Origin: JAKFDK01 sp036676195
GTDB lineage: Bacteria; Bacillota; Sulfobacillia; Symbiobacteriales; ZC4RG38
Length of the DNA: 64,000 nucleotides
Assembly: GCA_036676195.1 (NCBI GenBank)
Contig: JAKFDK010000040.1
Location: forward strand, 62,001 to 126,000
Direction: 5' to 3'
The position numbers were made by a program, and so were the translations under genes. Of this stretch, positions 23,708 to 31,647 are shown in pieces; position 1 is the first letter of the stretch; each line of letters opens with the position of its first letter. Under the pieces are notes generated by a model. That model made no database searches. It saw nothing but the letters and a program-made list of their open reading frames with translations, and was not told the DNA's origin.

Positions 23708-25597
23708 ATGGGAATTGATGCCAATGTGTACCTGGTGAACCTGTCTGACGGCACGGTGGCCAGGGAGACGCTGCCGGAGGCCACCTACCGCAAGTATCCC
23801 GGCGGCAGTGCCCTGGCCGCTTACCTGCTGTGGAAGTATATTCCCCGGGGTGCCGATCCCCTGGGGCCGGAAAACGTCCTGGTCATGGCTACCAGCCCCC
23901 TGGCCGCCCTGCCCATCTCCGGACAGAGTCGCATGACGGCGGCGGCCCGCTCGCCGCTGACCGGCGCCATCGGCGACAGCCAGTGCGGCGGCTTCTTCCC
24001 GGCGGAAATGAAAGCGGCCGGGGCGGATGCCATCGTCTTTCTGGGCCGGGCATCGGCGCCAGTGTATCTGTGGCTGCACGACGGACAGGCCGAACTGCGG
24101 CCCGCCGGTCACCTGTGGGGTGGCCGGCCCACCGCCGAGGTGGACGCGGCCGTGCGCGCCGAAGTGGGCGACCCGAAGGCGCAGGTGGCGCAGATCGGGG
24201 CCGCCGGCGAAAACCTGGTCCGCTTTGCTGCAATCATGAACATGGCCAACCGCGCCAACGGCCGCACCGGCATGGGGGCGGTCATGGGCGCCAAGAACCT
24301 GAAGGCGGTAGTGGTGCGGGGCACCCAGCGCCCGACGCCGGTCCGGCCCCCGGCCTTCAAAGACCTGATGCGCCGGCTGGAAAGCCTGCAGCAGGCCAAT
24401 CCCGGTATCGTCTGGTTCGGCCAGTATGGCACCAGCGGTGTGGTGAACGTACAGGAATACAAGGGCGGGCTGCCCTCTTACAACTACAACTCGGGCTCCC
24501 TGGGTAAGGAGCAGGCGGCCGCCATCTCCGGCGAAACTCTCTACAATACGATCCTGAAGGGCCGCGACACCTGCTTTGCCTGCGCCGTCAAGTGCAAGCG
24601 GGTTGTCGAGATCAACGATCCCGACTGCCAGGTCGACCCGGTATACGGTGGGCCGGAGTACGAGACCCTGGCCACCTTCGGCTCATACTGCGGCATCAGC
24701 GACCTGCGAGCCCTGGCCAAAGCCAGTGAGTTGTGCAACAAATACGGCCTGGATACCATCTCCTGCGGGGCGACCATCGCCTGGGCGATGGAGGCGGCCG
24801 AAAAAGGCCTGCTCGACGACGGCGGCCTGGGGCTGCGCTTTGGCAACAGCGCGGCCATGCTGGCGGCGGTGGAACAGATCGCCACCCGGCGGGGCATCGG
24901 CGCCCTGCTGGCTGAAGGTTCCCGCCGGGCCGCCGAGTCCCTGGGCGAGGCGGCGGTGGATCTGACCGTGACCGTCAAGGGCCAGGAGTTGCCGGCACAC
25001 ATGCCGCAGGTCAAGCGCGGCCTGGGCCTGATTTACGCCGTGAACCCCTTCGGTGCCGACCACCAGTCCAGCGAGCACGATACCGCCTTGCGCACCAAGC
25101 CGGGCAGCATCGACCGCAAACGGCTGTCCGAACTGGGGATCTTCGACAACCTGGACACCAAAGATTTGTCGCCGGCCAAGGTCAGGTTTGCCTACTGGAC
25201 CCAGGTGTTCTACAGCCTGCTGGACACCCTGGGCCTGTGCCAGTTCGTCTGGGGGCCGTCCTGGCAGTTGTATGGCCCGTCCGAGACGGTGGAGCTGGTA
25301 CAGGCCGCCACCGGTTGGGATACGTCGCTGTGGGAACTCATGAAGGCGGGTGAACGCCGTCTGAACCTGCTGCGGGCCTTTAACGCCCGCGAGGGCATCG
25401 GCCGTGCCGCCGACCAGCTTCCCAACAAGTTGTTCCGCGAACTGCAGGGCGGCCCCACGGGCGGCATGGCCCTCTCCCGGGCCGAGATGGAGCAGGCCCT
25501 GGACCTGTATTACCAGATGGCCGGGTGGGACCCCGCCACCGGCTACCCGACCCGAGCCAGGCTGGAAGAACTGGACCTGGGCTGGGCCGTACTCTGA
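23708..25597 (+). CDS. aor: Aldehyde:ferredoxin oxidoreductase (AOR family)
   Basis: A 629-residue tungsten- or molybdenum-bispyranopterin enzyme of the AOR family, which interconverts aldehydes and acids using ferredoxin. The N-terminal domain (YPGGSALAAYLLWKYIP, PISGQSRMTAAARSPLTG) binds the pterins. The [4Fe-4S] ligands are Cys289, Cys292, Cys296 (CFACAVKC) and a late Cys511 (LGLCQF). NGRTGMGAVMGAKNLKAVVVRG is a family hallmark. GAAGGAGG before the ATG at 23708 fixes the start. No pterin-synthesis genes are next to it. In context it could detoxify or use aldehydes from 2-oxoacid breakdown, balancing ferredoxin with the oxidoreductase at 31.4-34.1 kb (inference). Confidence 0.92.
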   Translation: MGIDANVYLVNLSDGTVARETLPEATYRKYPGGSALAAYLLWKYIPRGADPLGPENVLVMATSPLAALPISGQSRMTAAARSPLTGAIGDSQCGGFFPAEMKAAGADAIVFLGRASAPVYLWLHDGQAELRPAGHLWGGRPTAEVDAAVRAEVGDPKAQVAQIGAAGENLVRFAAIMNMANRANGRTGMGAVMGAKNLKAVVVRGTQRPTPVRPPAFKDLMRRLESLQQANPGIVWFGQYGTSGVVNVQEYKGGLPSYNYNSGSLGKEQAAAISGETLYNTILKGRDTCFACAVKCKRVVEINDPDCQVDPVYGGPEYETLATFGSYCGISDLRALAKASELCNKYGLDTISCGATIAWAMEAAEKGLLDDGGLGLRFGNSAAMLAAVEQIATRRGIGALLAEGSRRAAESLGEAAVDLTVTVKGQELPAHMPQVKRGLGLIYAVNPFGADHQSSEHDTALRTKPGSIDRKRLSELGIFDNLDTKDLSPAKVRFAYWTQVFYSLLDTLGLCQFVWGPSWQLYGPSETVELVQAATGWDTSLWELMKAGERRLNLLRAFNAREGIGRAADQLPNKLFRELQGGPTGGMALSRAEMEQALDLYYQMAGWDPATGYPTRARLEELDLGWAVL

Positions 25598-25661
25598 GGG
25601 AGTGATCCGCAGCCACACGAAAGCAGGCGGGGGGGCGCCCCTCCGCATGTCGCCGGCCTCA

Positions 25662-25690
25662 GACCGCCCGCACCCGGGCGGTCTTTGTTG
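25662..25690 (+). terminator. Rho-independent terminator of AOR
   Basis: A perfect 10-bp stem (25662-25671 with 25676-25685, loop CACC) is followed by TTGTT. The TetR gene ends immediately beyond on the other strand, so it may serve both. Confidence 0.85.
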
Positions 25691-26293
25691 TTACACCTTC
25701 AGGATCCCGTCCAGGAAGATGGTGCTGAAGGCCGCGGCAATCTCTTCGGCGTTCATGCGACCGCCGGGATTATGCCAGTAATACAGCCAGTTCACGCTGC
25801 CCAGCAAGGCAAAGGTGGCCGCGGTCAGGTTAATATCCTTCAGATCGCCGCGCCCCTGGAGGGCGGCCATTTCCCGGCGAATCAGGTTAAAACTCTGGCG
25901 CTGCTTGTTTCGGATATAAACCCGATGTTCAGGTGAAAGCCGGTGCTCCTCTTTAAAAAGCAGGGTGACCTCCATACGATTTTCCGTAACCGCCTGGACC
26001 AGGGCTTTGACCATGGCCTCCACCCGCTGGCGGGGGGTACCGGGTGTCAGTGAGGCTTCTTCCTGTAGAGCGAGCAGTCGGCTGACCGCCTCATCCAGGA
26101 GGCTGAACAGCACCAGTTCCTTATCGGCGAAGTGATGGTAAATACCGGCGATACTCGTTTGGGCCGCACGGCTCAGGTCCCTGGTGCTGGCATGGTCATA
26201 GCCCTTTTCGTAAAACACCCGAGTGGCCGCAGCCAGGATTTGCTCACGCCTGTCCTCTGGCTTCATTCGCACCCGTCGCACGCTGGTTTCCAT
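25691..26293 (-). CDS. TetR/AcrR-family transcriptional regulator
   Basis: A 200-residue regulator. The N-terminal helix-turn-helix is clear (EQILAAATRVFYEKGYDHASTRDLSRAAQTSIAGIYHHF, written here across about residues 18-56). The rest is a helical ligand/dimer domain resembling the KstR2/FadR-like TetR group, which often sense acyl-CoA. The start is set at 26293, since GAGGAGG lies just before this ATG; an upstream ATG at 26317 has no such site. It is divergent from leuA, and an 18-bp palindrome of TetR type lies in between (26453-26470). It may therefore control the leuACDB promoter, its own gene, or both; the ligand is unknown. Confidence 0.9.
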   Translation of the reverse strand: METSVRRVRMKPEDRREQILAAATRVFYEKGYDHASTRDLSRAAQTSIAGIYHHFADKELVLFSLLDEAVSRLLALQEEASLTPGTPRQRVEAMVKALVQAVTENRMEVTLLFKEEHRLSPEHRVYIRNKQRQSFNLIRREMAALQGRGDLKDINLTAATFALLGSVNWLYYWHNPGGRMNAEEIAAAFSTIFLDGILKV

Positions 26294-26414
26294 GCTGCAT
26301 CCTCCTCTGGCCCCCAAACTCCTTTTCGTCCGCCGCTGGCAATGTTCCTGCCATCAATGGATGAATTGCTTATCCACCCTCTTATTCAACTATAATTTTT
26401 CAGCAAAGACGGTC

Positions 26415-26443
26415 TTGACCCACTAGCGAAAGCAGTGTAACAT
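26415..26443 (+). promoter_or_regulatory. Sigma-A-type promoter for leuACDB
   Basis: TTGACC (26415-26420), exactly 17 bp, then TAACAT (26438-26443). Transcription would begin near 26450, just before the palindrome at 26453-26470. Confidence 0.65.
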
Positions 26444-26452
26444 GGGTTACGA

Positions 26453-26470
26453 ATAGAGCGCTCGCTCGGT
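26453..26470. promoter_or_regulatory. Candidate TetR-family operator
   Basis: ATAGAGCG-CT-CGCTCGGT forms an 18-bp inverted repeat with six of eight positions paired per arm. It spans roughly +4 to +21 of the predicted leuA promoter, a place where a repressor would block transcription, and lies next to a divergent TetR gene. Confidence 0.6.
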
Positions 26471-26557
26471 ATGACAATCATATAACCTCAGGCCGGTCAG
26501 AAGCAAGCACTGGCCACCTACAGGTGCCGACGAGCGAACAAAAGGAGGTCTTCAGAC

Positions 26558-27730
26558 GTGCGGAGGGTCTGGATTGAAGATACCACCCTGCGGGACGGCG
26601 AGCAGTCCCCCGACGTCCGGTTCACACCCCAGGAGAAGCTGCGCATCGGCAAGCACCTCGAAGCCCTGGGCGTGGACATGATCGAGTGTGGCTTTCCCAT
26701 CACTTCTCCTGGCGACGCAGAGGCCGTGAAGCTCCTGGCCAAACACCTGAAGAAGTCCTGGCTGCGTCCCATTGCCCGCTGTGCCAAGCCCGATATCGAT
26801 GCAGCCTATGATGCAGTAAAGGATGCGGCCAAACCCCGCATTTCGCTGTTTATTTCGACCAGCGCCCTGCACATCAAGCATAAGCTGGGCAAGACCGAGG
26901 ACGAGGTACTGGAGCAGGCCGTGCAAATGACCCGGTACGCCCGCAGCCTGGGCCTGCCGGTTGACTTTGCCGCCGAGGACTCCACCCGGACCGACCGGGA
27001 CTATCTGACCCGGTTCTTCCAGGCCGTGCATGAGGCAGGCTCTGACGTGCTGATCGTGTGCGACACTGTGGGCTACACGACGCCCGGGGAGTTTGGCAAT
27101 CTGATCGCCCATCTGCGCAAGAACCTGCCGGTCAGGGCCCGGCTCTCGGCCCACTGCCACGACGACCTGGGGATGGCGGTAGCCAACACCCTGGCGGCGG
27201 TGGAGAACGGCGCCGAGCAGGTCGAAGGAACCATTAATGGCATCGGCGAACGGGCAGGCAACGCCTCTCTCGACGAGGTGATCATGGCCCTGAAGGTGCG
27301 CCAGGACCTGTACAATGTCGATATCAGCCACCTCAACACCCGGGAACTGCTCAATGCCTCCAAGCTCGTGGAGCGTCTGACCGGGATCAAGGTGGCCCAG
27401 AACAAGGCCGTGGTCGGCTTCAACGCCTTCCGGCACGAGTCCGGGATCCATCAGGACGGCGTGCTCAAGAACCCGCTCACCTATCAGATCATCGATGCCG
27501 CCGAGGTGGGCCAGGAACTCAACGCGTTGGTTCTGGGCAAGCACTCCGGCCGCCACGCCTTCCAGAAAAAGCTGGCCCTGCTGGGTGTCACCCTGCCGCC
27601 GGATCTGGTCAACGCCGCCTTTGCCGATTTCAAGAAGCTTTGCGACTCCAAGAAGAAGGTACTGGACCGTGACGTGGTGAACCTCGTCACGTCTTATGCC
27701 GAAAAAGCGACCACGGTATCAGCGGACTAA
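26558..27730 (+). CDS. leuA: 2-isopropylmalate synthase lacking the C-terminal regulatory domain
   Basis: A 390-residue acyltransferase of the LeuA/homocitrate/citramalate synthase family. The TIM-barrel motifs are plain: TTLRDGEQSP, FPITSPGDAEA, LSAHCHDDLGMAVANTLAAV, GTINGIGERAGNASL and the accessory-domain part HESGIHQDGVLKNPLTY, LGKHSGRHAF. It ends near residue 390, so the roughly 110-residue leucine-binding regulatory domain of usual LeuA (about 510 residues) is absent. Neighbouring leuC, leuD and a typical bacterial leuB favour isopropylmalate synthesis, but homocitrate or citramalate activity cannot be ruled out. GTG at 26558 follows AAAAGGAGG. Loss of feedback inhibition by leucine would be the expected consequence. 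Confidence 0.88.
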   Translation: MRRVWIEDTTLRDGEQSPDVRFTPQEKLRIGKHLEALGVDMIECGFPITSPGDAEAVKLLAKHLKKSWLRPIARCAKPDIDAAYDAVKDAAKPRISLFISTSALHIKHKLGKTEDEVLEQAVQMTRYARSLGLPVDFAAEDSTRTDRDYLTRFFQAVHEAGSDVLIVCDTVGYTTPGEFGNLIAHLRKNLPVRARLSAHCHDDLGMAVANTLAAVENGAEQVEGTINGIGERAGNASLDEVIMALKVRQDLYNVDISHLNTRELLNASKLVERLTGIKVAQNKAVVGFNAFRHESGIHQDGVLKNPLTYQIIDAAEVGQELNALVLGKHSGRHAFQKKLALLGVTLPPDLVNAAFADFKKLCDSKKKVLDRDVVNLVTSYAEKATTVSAD

Positions 27731-27743
27731 GGAGGATACCCCT

Positions 27744-29012
27744 GTGGGCATGACGGCTACCGAGAAAATCCTGGCCCGCCACGCCGGCAAGGAGCGGGTG
27801 GAGCCAGGGGACCTTCTAGAGGCCAAAGTTGACCTTCTGATGATGAACGAAGGCACGGCCTCCCTGGCCATCCCCGAGTTCGCCAAGATCGGCGTCGACC
27901 GGGTCTGGGACCAGGACCGGATCGTGCTCGTCAACGACCACTTCGTGCCCGCCAAGGACACCAAGTCGGCGGCGCTCTCGAAGATGACGCGGGAGTGGGC
28001 ACGCAAGTATCAGATCACCAATTACTACGAAGTCGGGCGGGGGGGCATCGAACATGCCCTCCTGCCGGAACAGGGCTTCGTTGCGCCTGGTATGCTCATT
28101 ATCGGGGCTGACTCTCACAGCGTGACCTACGGTGCCTTTGGTTGCTTCAGCACCGGCGTCGGCAGCACCGACGCCGCCGTGGTGGCGGCCACCGGGAGCA
28201 TCTGGCTGCGGGTGCCGGAGACCATCCGCATTATCATGCGCGGCCAGGCCCAGCCTTATGTGACGGGTAAGGACTTTGTCCTCTACACCATCAAGCAACT
28301 CGGTGTGGACGGGGCCCGGTATATGGCGATGGAGTGGGAAGGCGAGGCCATCGACGCTCTCTCCATGGACGCCCGCATGAGCATGGCCAACATGGCCATC
28401 GAGGCCGGGGGCAAGAACGGCTTCATGAAGCCTGACCAGAAGACCCTGGCTTACCTGGAGGAGCACAAGGCCAAGTTCCCGGCCGACCTCATCTATAGCG
28501 ACCCCGATGCCCGCTACGCCGCCACCTACGACTGGGACATCAGCAAGCTCGAGCCCCAGATCGCCCTGCCCCACAGCCCGGAGAATGTCCGCCCGGTCTC
28601 CGAGGTGGGCGATATCAAGCTGGACCAGGTGTATGTCGGCTCCTGCACCAACGGCCGCATTGAGGACCTGCGCATTGCCGCCGCCATGGTCAAGGGCCGC
28701 CGGGTCCATCCCGATGTACGCATGATCGTGGTCCCGGCGACGGTGGAAATCCAGTTGCAGGCGTCCCGCGAGGGCCTGCTTGACATCTTCATTGAGGCCG
28801 GTGCCGCCGTCAGCACCCCCACCTGCGGCGCCTGCGTCGGCGGACACATGGGTGTACTGGCAGCCGGCGAACGCTGCCTCAGCACCACCAACCGCAACTT
28901 CCTTGGCCGCATGGGCGATACCACCAGCGAAACGTATCTGGCCAGCCCCGCCGTGGCGGCGGCGTCGGCCATCGCCGGTCGGATTGTGCACCCAGCTGAA
29001 GTGGCGGGCTAG
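27744..29012 (+). CDS. leuC: 3-isopropylmalate dehydratase large subunit
   Basis: A 422-residue aconitase-family large subunit that isomerises 2- to 3-isopropylmalate with LeuD. The [4Fe-4S] ligands are Cys301 (SCTNGRIEDL), Cys361 and Cys364 (TCGACVGG). The length and NYYEVGRGGIEHALLPEQG fit the short, archaeal-like LeuC/HacA class. The start is GTG at 27744, with GGAGG eight bases before; the next ATG (27750) is 14 bases away. It follows leuA by 13 bp and is followed by leuD 11 bp later. Homoaconitase activity is an alternative if the operon served 2-oxoadipate synthesis. Confidence 0.93.
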   Translation: MGMTATEKILARHAGKERVEPGDLLEAKVDLLMMNEGTASLAIPEFAKIGVDRVWDQDRIVLVNDHFVPAKDTKSAALSKMTREWARKYQITNYYEVGRGGIEHALLPEQGFVAPGMLIIGADSHSVTYGAFGCFSTGVGSTDAAVVAATGSIWLRVPETIRIIMRGQAQPYVTGKDFVLYTIKQLGVDGARYMAMEWEGEAIDALSMDARMSMANMAIEAGGKNGFMKPDQKTLAYLEEHKAKFPADLIYSDPDARYAATYDWDISKLEPQIALPHSPENVRPVSEVGDIKLDQVYVGSCTNGRIEDLRIAAAMVKGRRVHPDVRMIVVPATVEIQLQASREGLLDIFIEAGAAVSTPTCGACVGGHMGVLAAGERCLSTTNRNFLGRMGDTTSETYLASPAVAAASAIAGRIVHPAEVAG

Positions 29013-29023
29013 GAGGTAAAAGC

Positions 29024-29539
29024 GTGAGCACAGCGTTGCAGGGCCGTACCTTCAAGTACGGCAACGATATTGACACCGACATTATCGCCCCCATCCGCTT
29101 CCTGATGACCACCGACCCCAAGGAACTGGCCAAGGCGGCCTTTGCCGATTACGACCCGGACTTTCAGAAGACAGTCCAGTCCGGCGATGTGGTCGTGGCG
29201 GGCACCAATTTTGGTTGCGGTTCCTCCCGGGAGCATGCTCCCATTTGCCTGAAAGCTAACGGCGTTAGCTGTGTGATTGCTGAAAACTTTGCTCGTATCT
29301 TCTTCCGCAACGCCATCAATATTGGTCTGCCGGTATTGGAGTGTGCCGAAGCCGTCCAGGGGATTGACGCCGGGGATGAAGTGGCGGTGGACATGACCAC
29401 CGGCATGATCCGGAACCTGACCAAGGGCCAGTCCTGGCAGGCCAAGGCCATCCCGTCGTTCATGATGGAGATCTTCACCGCCGGCGGCCTGGTGAACTAC
29501 ACCCGGCAGCGGCTGGCAGCCGGGGAGGCGGGGGCGTGA
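29024..29539 (+). CDS. leuD: 3-isopropylmalate dehydratase small subunit
   Basis: A 171-residue swivel-domain subunit paired with LeuC. It shows YGNDIDTDIIAPIRFL, NFGCGSSREHAP and the VIAENFARIFFRNAINIGLP core. The specificity loop reads FLMTTD, without the Arg seen in homoaconitase small subunits, which leans to isopropylmalate. GTG at 29024 follows TAGGAGGTAAAAGC. The end overlaps the leuB start by four bases (GTGA), indicating translational coupling. Confidence 0.93.
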   Translation: MSTALQGRTFKYGNDIDTDIIAPIRFLMTTDPKELAKAAFADYDPDFQKTVQSGDVVVAGTNFGCGSSREHAPICLKANGVSCVIAENFARIFFRNAINIGLPVLECAEAVQGIDAGDEVAVDMTTGMIRNLTKGQSWQAKAIPSFMMEIFTAGGLVNYTRQRLAAGEAGA

Positions 29540-30645
29540 GCGACGTGACCCGCAGCCTGGTGGCCTGTCTCCCAGGTGACGGGGTCGGGCCGGAAGTAGT
29601 CGCGCAGGCGGTGCAGGTACTGCAGGCTGTGGCGCCCCGCTTTGGTCTGGAGCTGACCTTCGAAACCGCCCTGGTGGGTGCGTCCGCCTACCGGGCGGAC
29701 GGTCACCCCTTTCCGCAGGAGACCCAGGACCTGTGCGACCGGGCCGACGCCATCCTGTTCGGTTCAGTCGGTGACAGCAGCCTGGACAGCCTGCCCCGTA
29801 ACCTGCGCCCCGAACAGTCCCTGTCGATCTTGCGCAAGCGCTACGAACTCTTCTGCAACCTGCGCCCGACCGTGATCTTTCCCGAGTTGCGGGCCCTCTC
29901 GCCCCTGCGGGAAGACCGCCTGCTGCCCCAGGTGGACATGGTGATTGTGCGGGAACTGGCCGGCGGGATTTACTACGGCCAGCCGCGAGGTATTGAGGGC
30001 GAGGGCGAGGAGCGGCGGGGCTTCAATACCGAGGTCTACCGCGCCGGCGAGGTACGGCGCATTGCCCACCAGGCCTTCCAGTTGGCCCAGATGCGGCGGC
30101 GCAAGCTGACCTCCATCGACAAGGCCAACGCCCTGGAGTCCGGTGAACTGTGGCGTCAGGTTGTTAACGAAGTGGCCAGGGAATACCCCACTGTGGAACT
30201 GGATCACCTGTACGTGGACAATGCCGCCATGCAGTTAATCCGGCGGCCGTCCAGCTTCGACGTGATCCTGGCCAACAACATCTTCGGCGACATCCTCAGC
30301 GACGAGGCTTCCATGCTGGCCGGGTCCATTGGCCTGGGCGCCAGCGCCAGCCTCGGCACCGGCCGCCTGGCCCTGTACGAGGCCATCCACGGAACGGCCC
30401 CGGACATTGCCGGCCAGGACAAGGCGAACCCTCTGGCGACGATCCTCTCGGCGGCCATGATGCTGCGGCTGTCCTTCAACCAGCCGGCCGCCGCTGACCT
30501 GATTGAACAGGCAGTAGCCAAAACAGTGGCAGCCGGATACAGAACACCGGACCTGGTGCAGCCGGGGGAAAGCACCGTGGGTACCAGAGCAATGGGCACC
30601 GCCGTGCTGACACAGTGTGACGCACTCCTGGCCGCTCGCGGTTGA
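29536..30645 (+). CDS. leuB: 3-isopropylmalate dehydrogenase
   Basis: A 369-residue NAD-dependent decarboxylating dehydrogenase. The substrate loop SILRKRYELFCNLRP is that of bacterial LeuB rather than isocitrate or homoisocitrate enzymes. Other hallmarks are ACLPGDGVGPEV, ELAGGIYYGQPRG, TSIDKANALESG, and EAIHGTAPDIAGQDKANPLATILSAAMMLR. GTG at 29536 overlaps the leuD stop. It completes leuACDB; no ilv genes are adjacent. A GTGA-N6-TCAC box begins right after its stop codon and probably belongs to the next operon. Confidence 0.95.
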   Translation: MSDVTRSLVACLPGDGVGPEVVAQAVQVLQAVAPRFGLELTFETALVGASAYRADGHPFPQETQDLCDRADAILFGSVGDSSLDSLPRNLRPEQSLSILRKRYELFCNLRPTVIFPELRALSPLREDRLLPQVDMVIVRELAGGIYYGQPRGIEGEGEERRGFNTEVYRAGEVRRIAHQAFQLAQMRRRKLTSIDKANALESGELWRQVVNEVAREYPTVELDHLYVDNAAMQLIRRPSSFDVILANNIFGDILSDEASMLAGSIGLGASASLGTGRLALYEAIHGTAPDIAGQDKANPLATILSAAMMLRLSFNQPAAADLIEQAVAKTVAAGYRTPDLVQPGESTVGTRAMGTAVLTQCDALLAARG

Positions 30646-30659
30646 GTGATATAAGTCAC
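30646..30659. promoter_or_regulatory. CRP/FNR-superfamily-like box upstream of the oxidoreductase operon
   Basis: GTGA-TATAAG-TCAC is the half-site spacing of CRP-family sites (TGTGA-N6-TCACA). It lies about 60 bp before the P-loop ATPase start. A second identical-format box (GTGA-CCCTTG-TCAC) lies at 60501-60514. Confidence 0.5.
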
Positions 30660-30719
30660 CGAAGTCGAATGAAGGAGCTAAGAAGGTTAACATAGAAAAA
30701 TTTGACGGGTGGTCTTTTC

Positions 30720-31382
30720 ATGAGGACAATGTTTCTGGGTCACTTCGGTAGTGGGAAGACAGAGGTCGCCATCGGTTACGCCATGAAGCTGGTTGCAGAA
30801 GGGCAGCACCCGTTACTGTTGGATCTCGATGTGGTGACACCGTATTTTCGCTCCCGGGACCCCCGGCAGCGGCTGGCGGAACTGGGTGTTGATGTGATCT
30901 CGCCCAGCGAAGAATGGTCTTCGGCAGACCTGCCCCTGATTTCCAACACCGCCCTGATGACTCTGCGGACCCACAGTGATCGTCCGGCGATCCTGGATAT
31001 CGGCGGCGACGAGGGTGCCCAGCTCATGGCAACCCTCACCCCCTACCTGGAAGGCAGCACCTATGCCGTCAATGTCGTGGTGAACGCCTGCCGGCCCATG
31101 ACGAATACACCCGCCCAGATCGTGGGGCTGGTCCGCTGGCTGGAGTCGATCTCCCGGACCAAGGTCCAGGCCCTGATCAATAACGCCAACCTGGGGGCGA
31201 ACACCACCGTGGACACGGTCCTGACCGGGCTCAAGGTGGTACAGGAGGCCGCTTCGCATCTGGGCATCCCGGTGGCCTGGAGCGCCTGCCGCAGTGACCT
31301 GCAGGAAGAGGTCCGGGCAGCAGGGGTGGAAGTGTTGCCCCTTCCGATCTTCATGCGGCCCCCATGGGAAGAGCTCCCGTAA
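30720..31382 (+). CDS. P-loop ATPase linked to 2-oxoacid:ferredoxin oxidoreductase genes
   Basis: A 220-residue SIMIBI-like nucleotide-binding protein (MinD/CobQ type look): Walker A GHFGSGKTE near the N-terminus, DLDVVTPYFRSRD (switch I-like), and DIGGDEGA (Walker B-like), with NNANLGANTT resembling a base-recognition N-motif. Similar small ATPases sit at the head of KOR/VOR-type operons in anaerobic Bacillota; their role is not established (cofactor or cluster insertion is a guess). ATG at 30720 follows GGGTGG; an in-frame TTG at 30702 is possible. It overlaps no gene, and the ferredoxin subunit starts 17 bp downstream. Confidence 0.75.
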   Translation: MRTMFLGHFGSGKTEVAIGYAMKLVAEGQHPLLLDLDVVTPYFRSRDPRQRLAELGVDVISPSEEWSSADLPLISNTALMTLRTHSDRPAILDIGGDEGAQLMATLTPYLEGSTYAVNVVVNACRPMTNTPAQIVGLVRWLESISRTKVQALINNANLGANTTVDTVLTGLKVVQEAASHLGIPVAWSACRSDLQEEVRAAGVEVLPLPIFMRPPWEELP

Positions 31383-31399
31383 TCACGGAGGTGGACCAG

Positions 31400-31630
31400 G
31401 TGCTCAAGACGGTTTTTGTTGACGAAAAGTGTAAGTCCTGTGAGCTGTGCGTGGAAGCCTGCCCGCAGGATGTGATCCGGATATCGGAGCGCATCAACAA
31501 GCAGGGCTACCCGACGGCCGAGTGCTTTGATCAGGAGAAGTGCACCTCCTGTCAGGCCTGCGCCATCATTTGCCCGGATCAGGTTATTACCGTGTACCGG
31601 CTCGTGAAGCCCAAGGCCAAGGCCGGATAG
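31400..31630 (+). CDS. 2-oxoacid:ferredoxin oxidoreductase delta (2[4Fe-4S]) subunit
   Basis: A 76-residue ferredoxin-like subunit with two clusters: CKSCELCVEACP and CTSCQACAIICP. It carries electrons from the TPP site to ferredoxin. GTG at 31400 is chosen because GGAGGTGG lies just before it; an ATG at 31364 would lie inside the preceding gene. The Lys-rich end (KPKAKAG) is typical of KorD/VorD proteins. Confidence 0.9.
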   Translation: MLKTVFVDEKCKSCELCVEACPQDVIRISERINKQGYPTAECFDQEKCTSCQACAIICPDQVITVYRLVKPKAKAG

Positions 31631-31647
31631 AAAGGGGAGCCATCATC

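Noticed and set aside
30702..30719. TTG at 30702 as start of the P-loop ATPase
   Set aside because: The nearest AGAAGG is 15 bases away, while ATG at 30720 gives the usual N-terminus directly before the Walker A strand.
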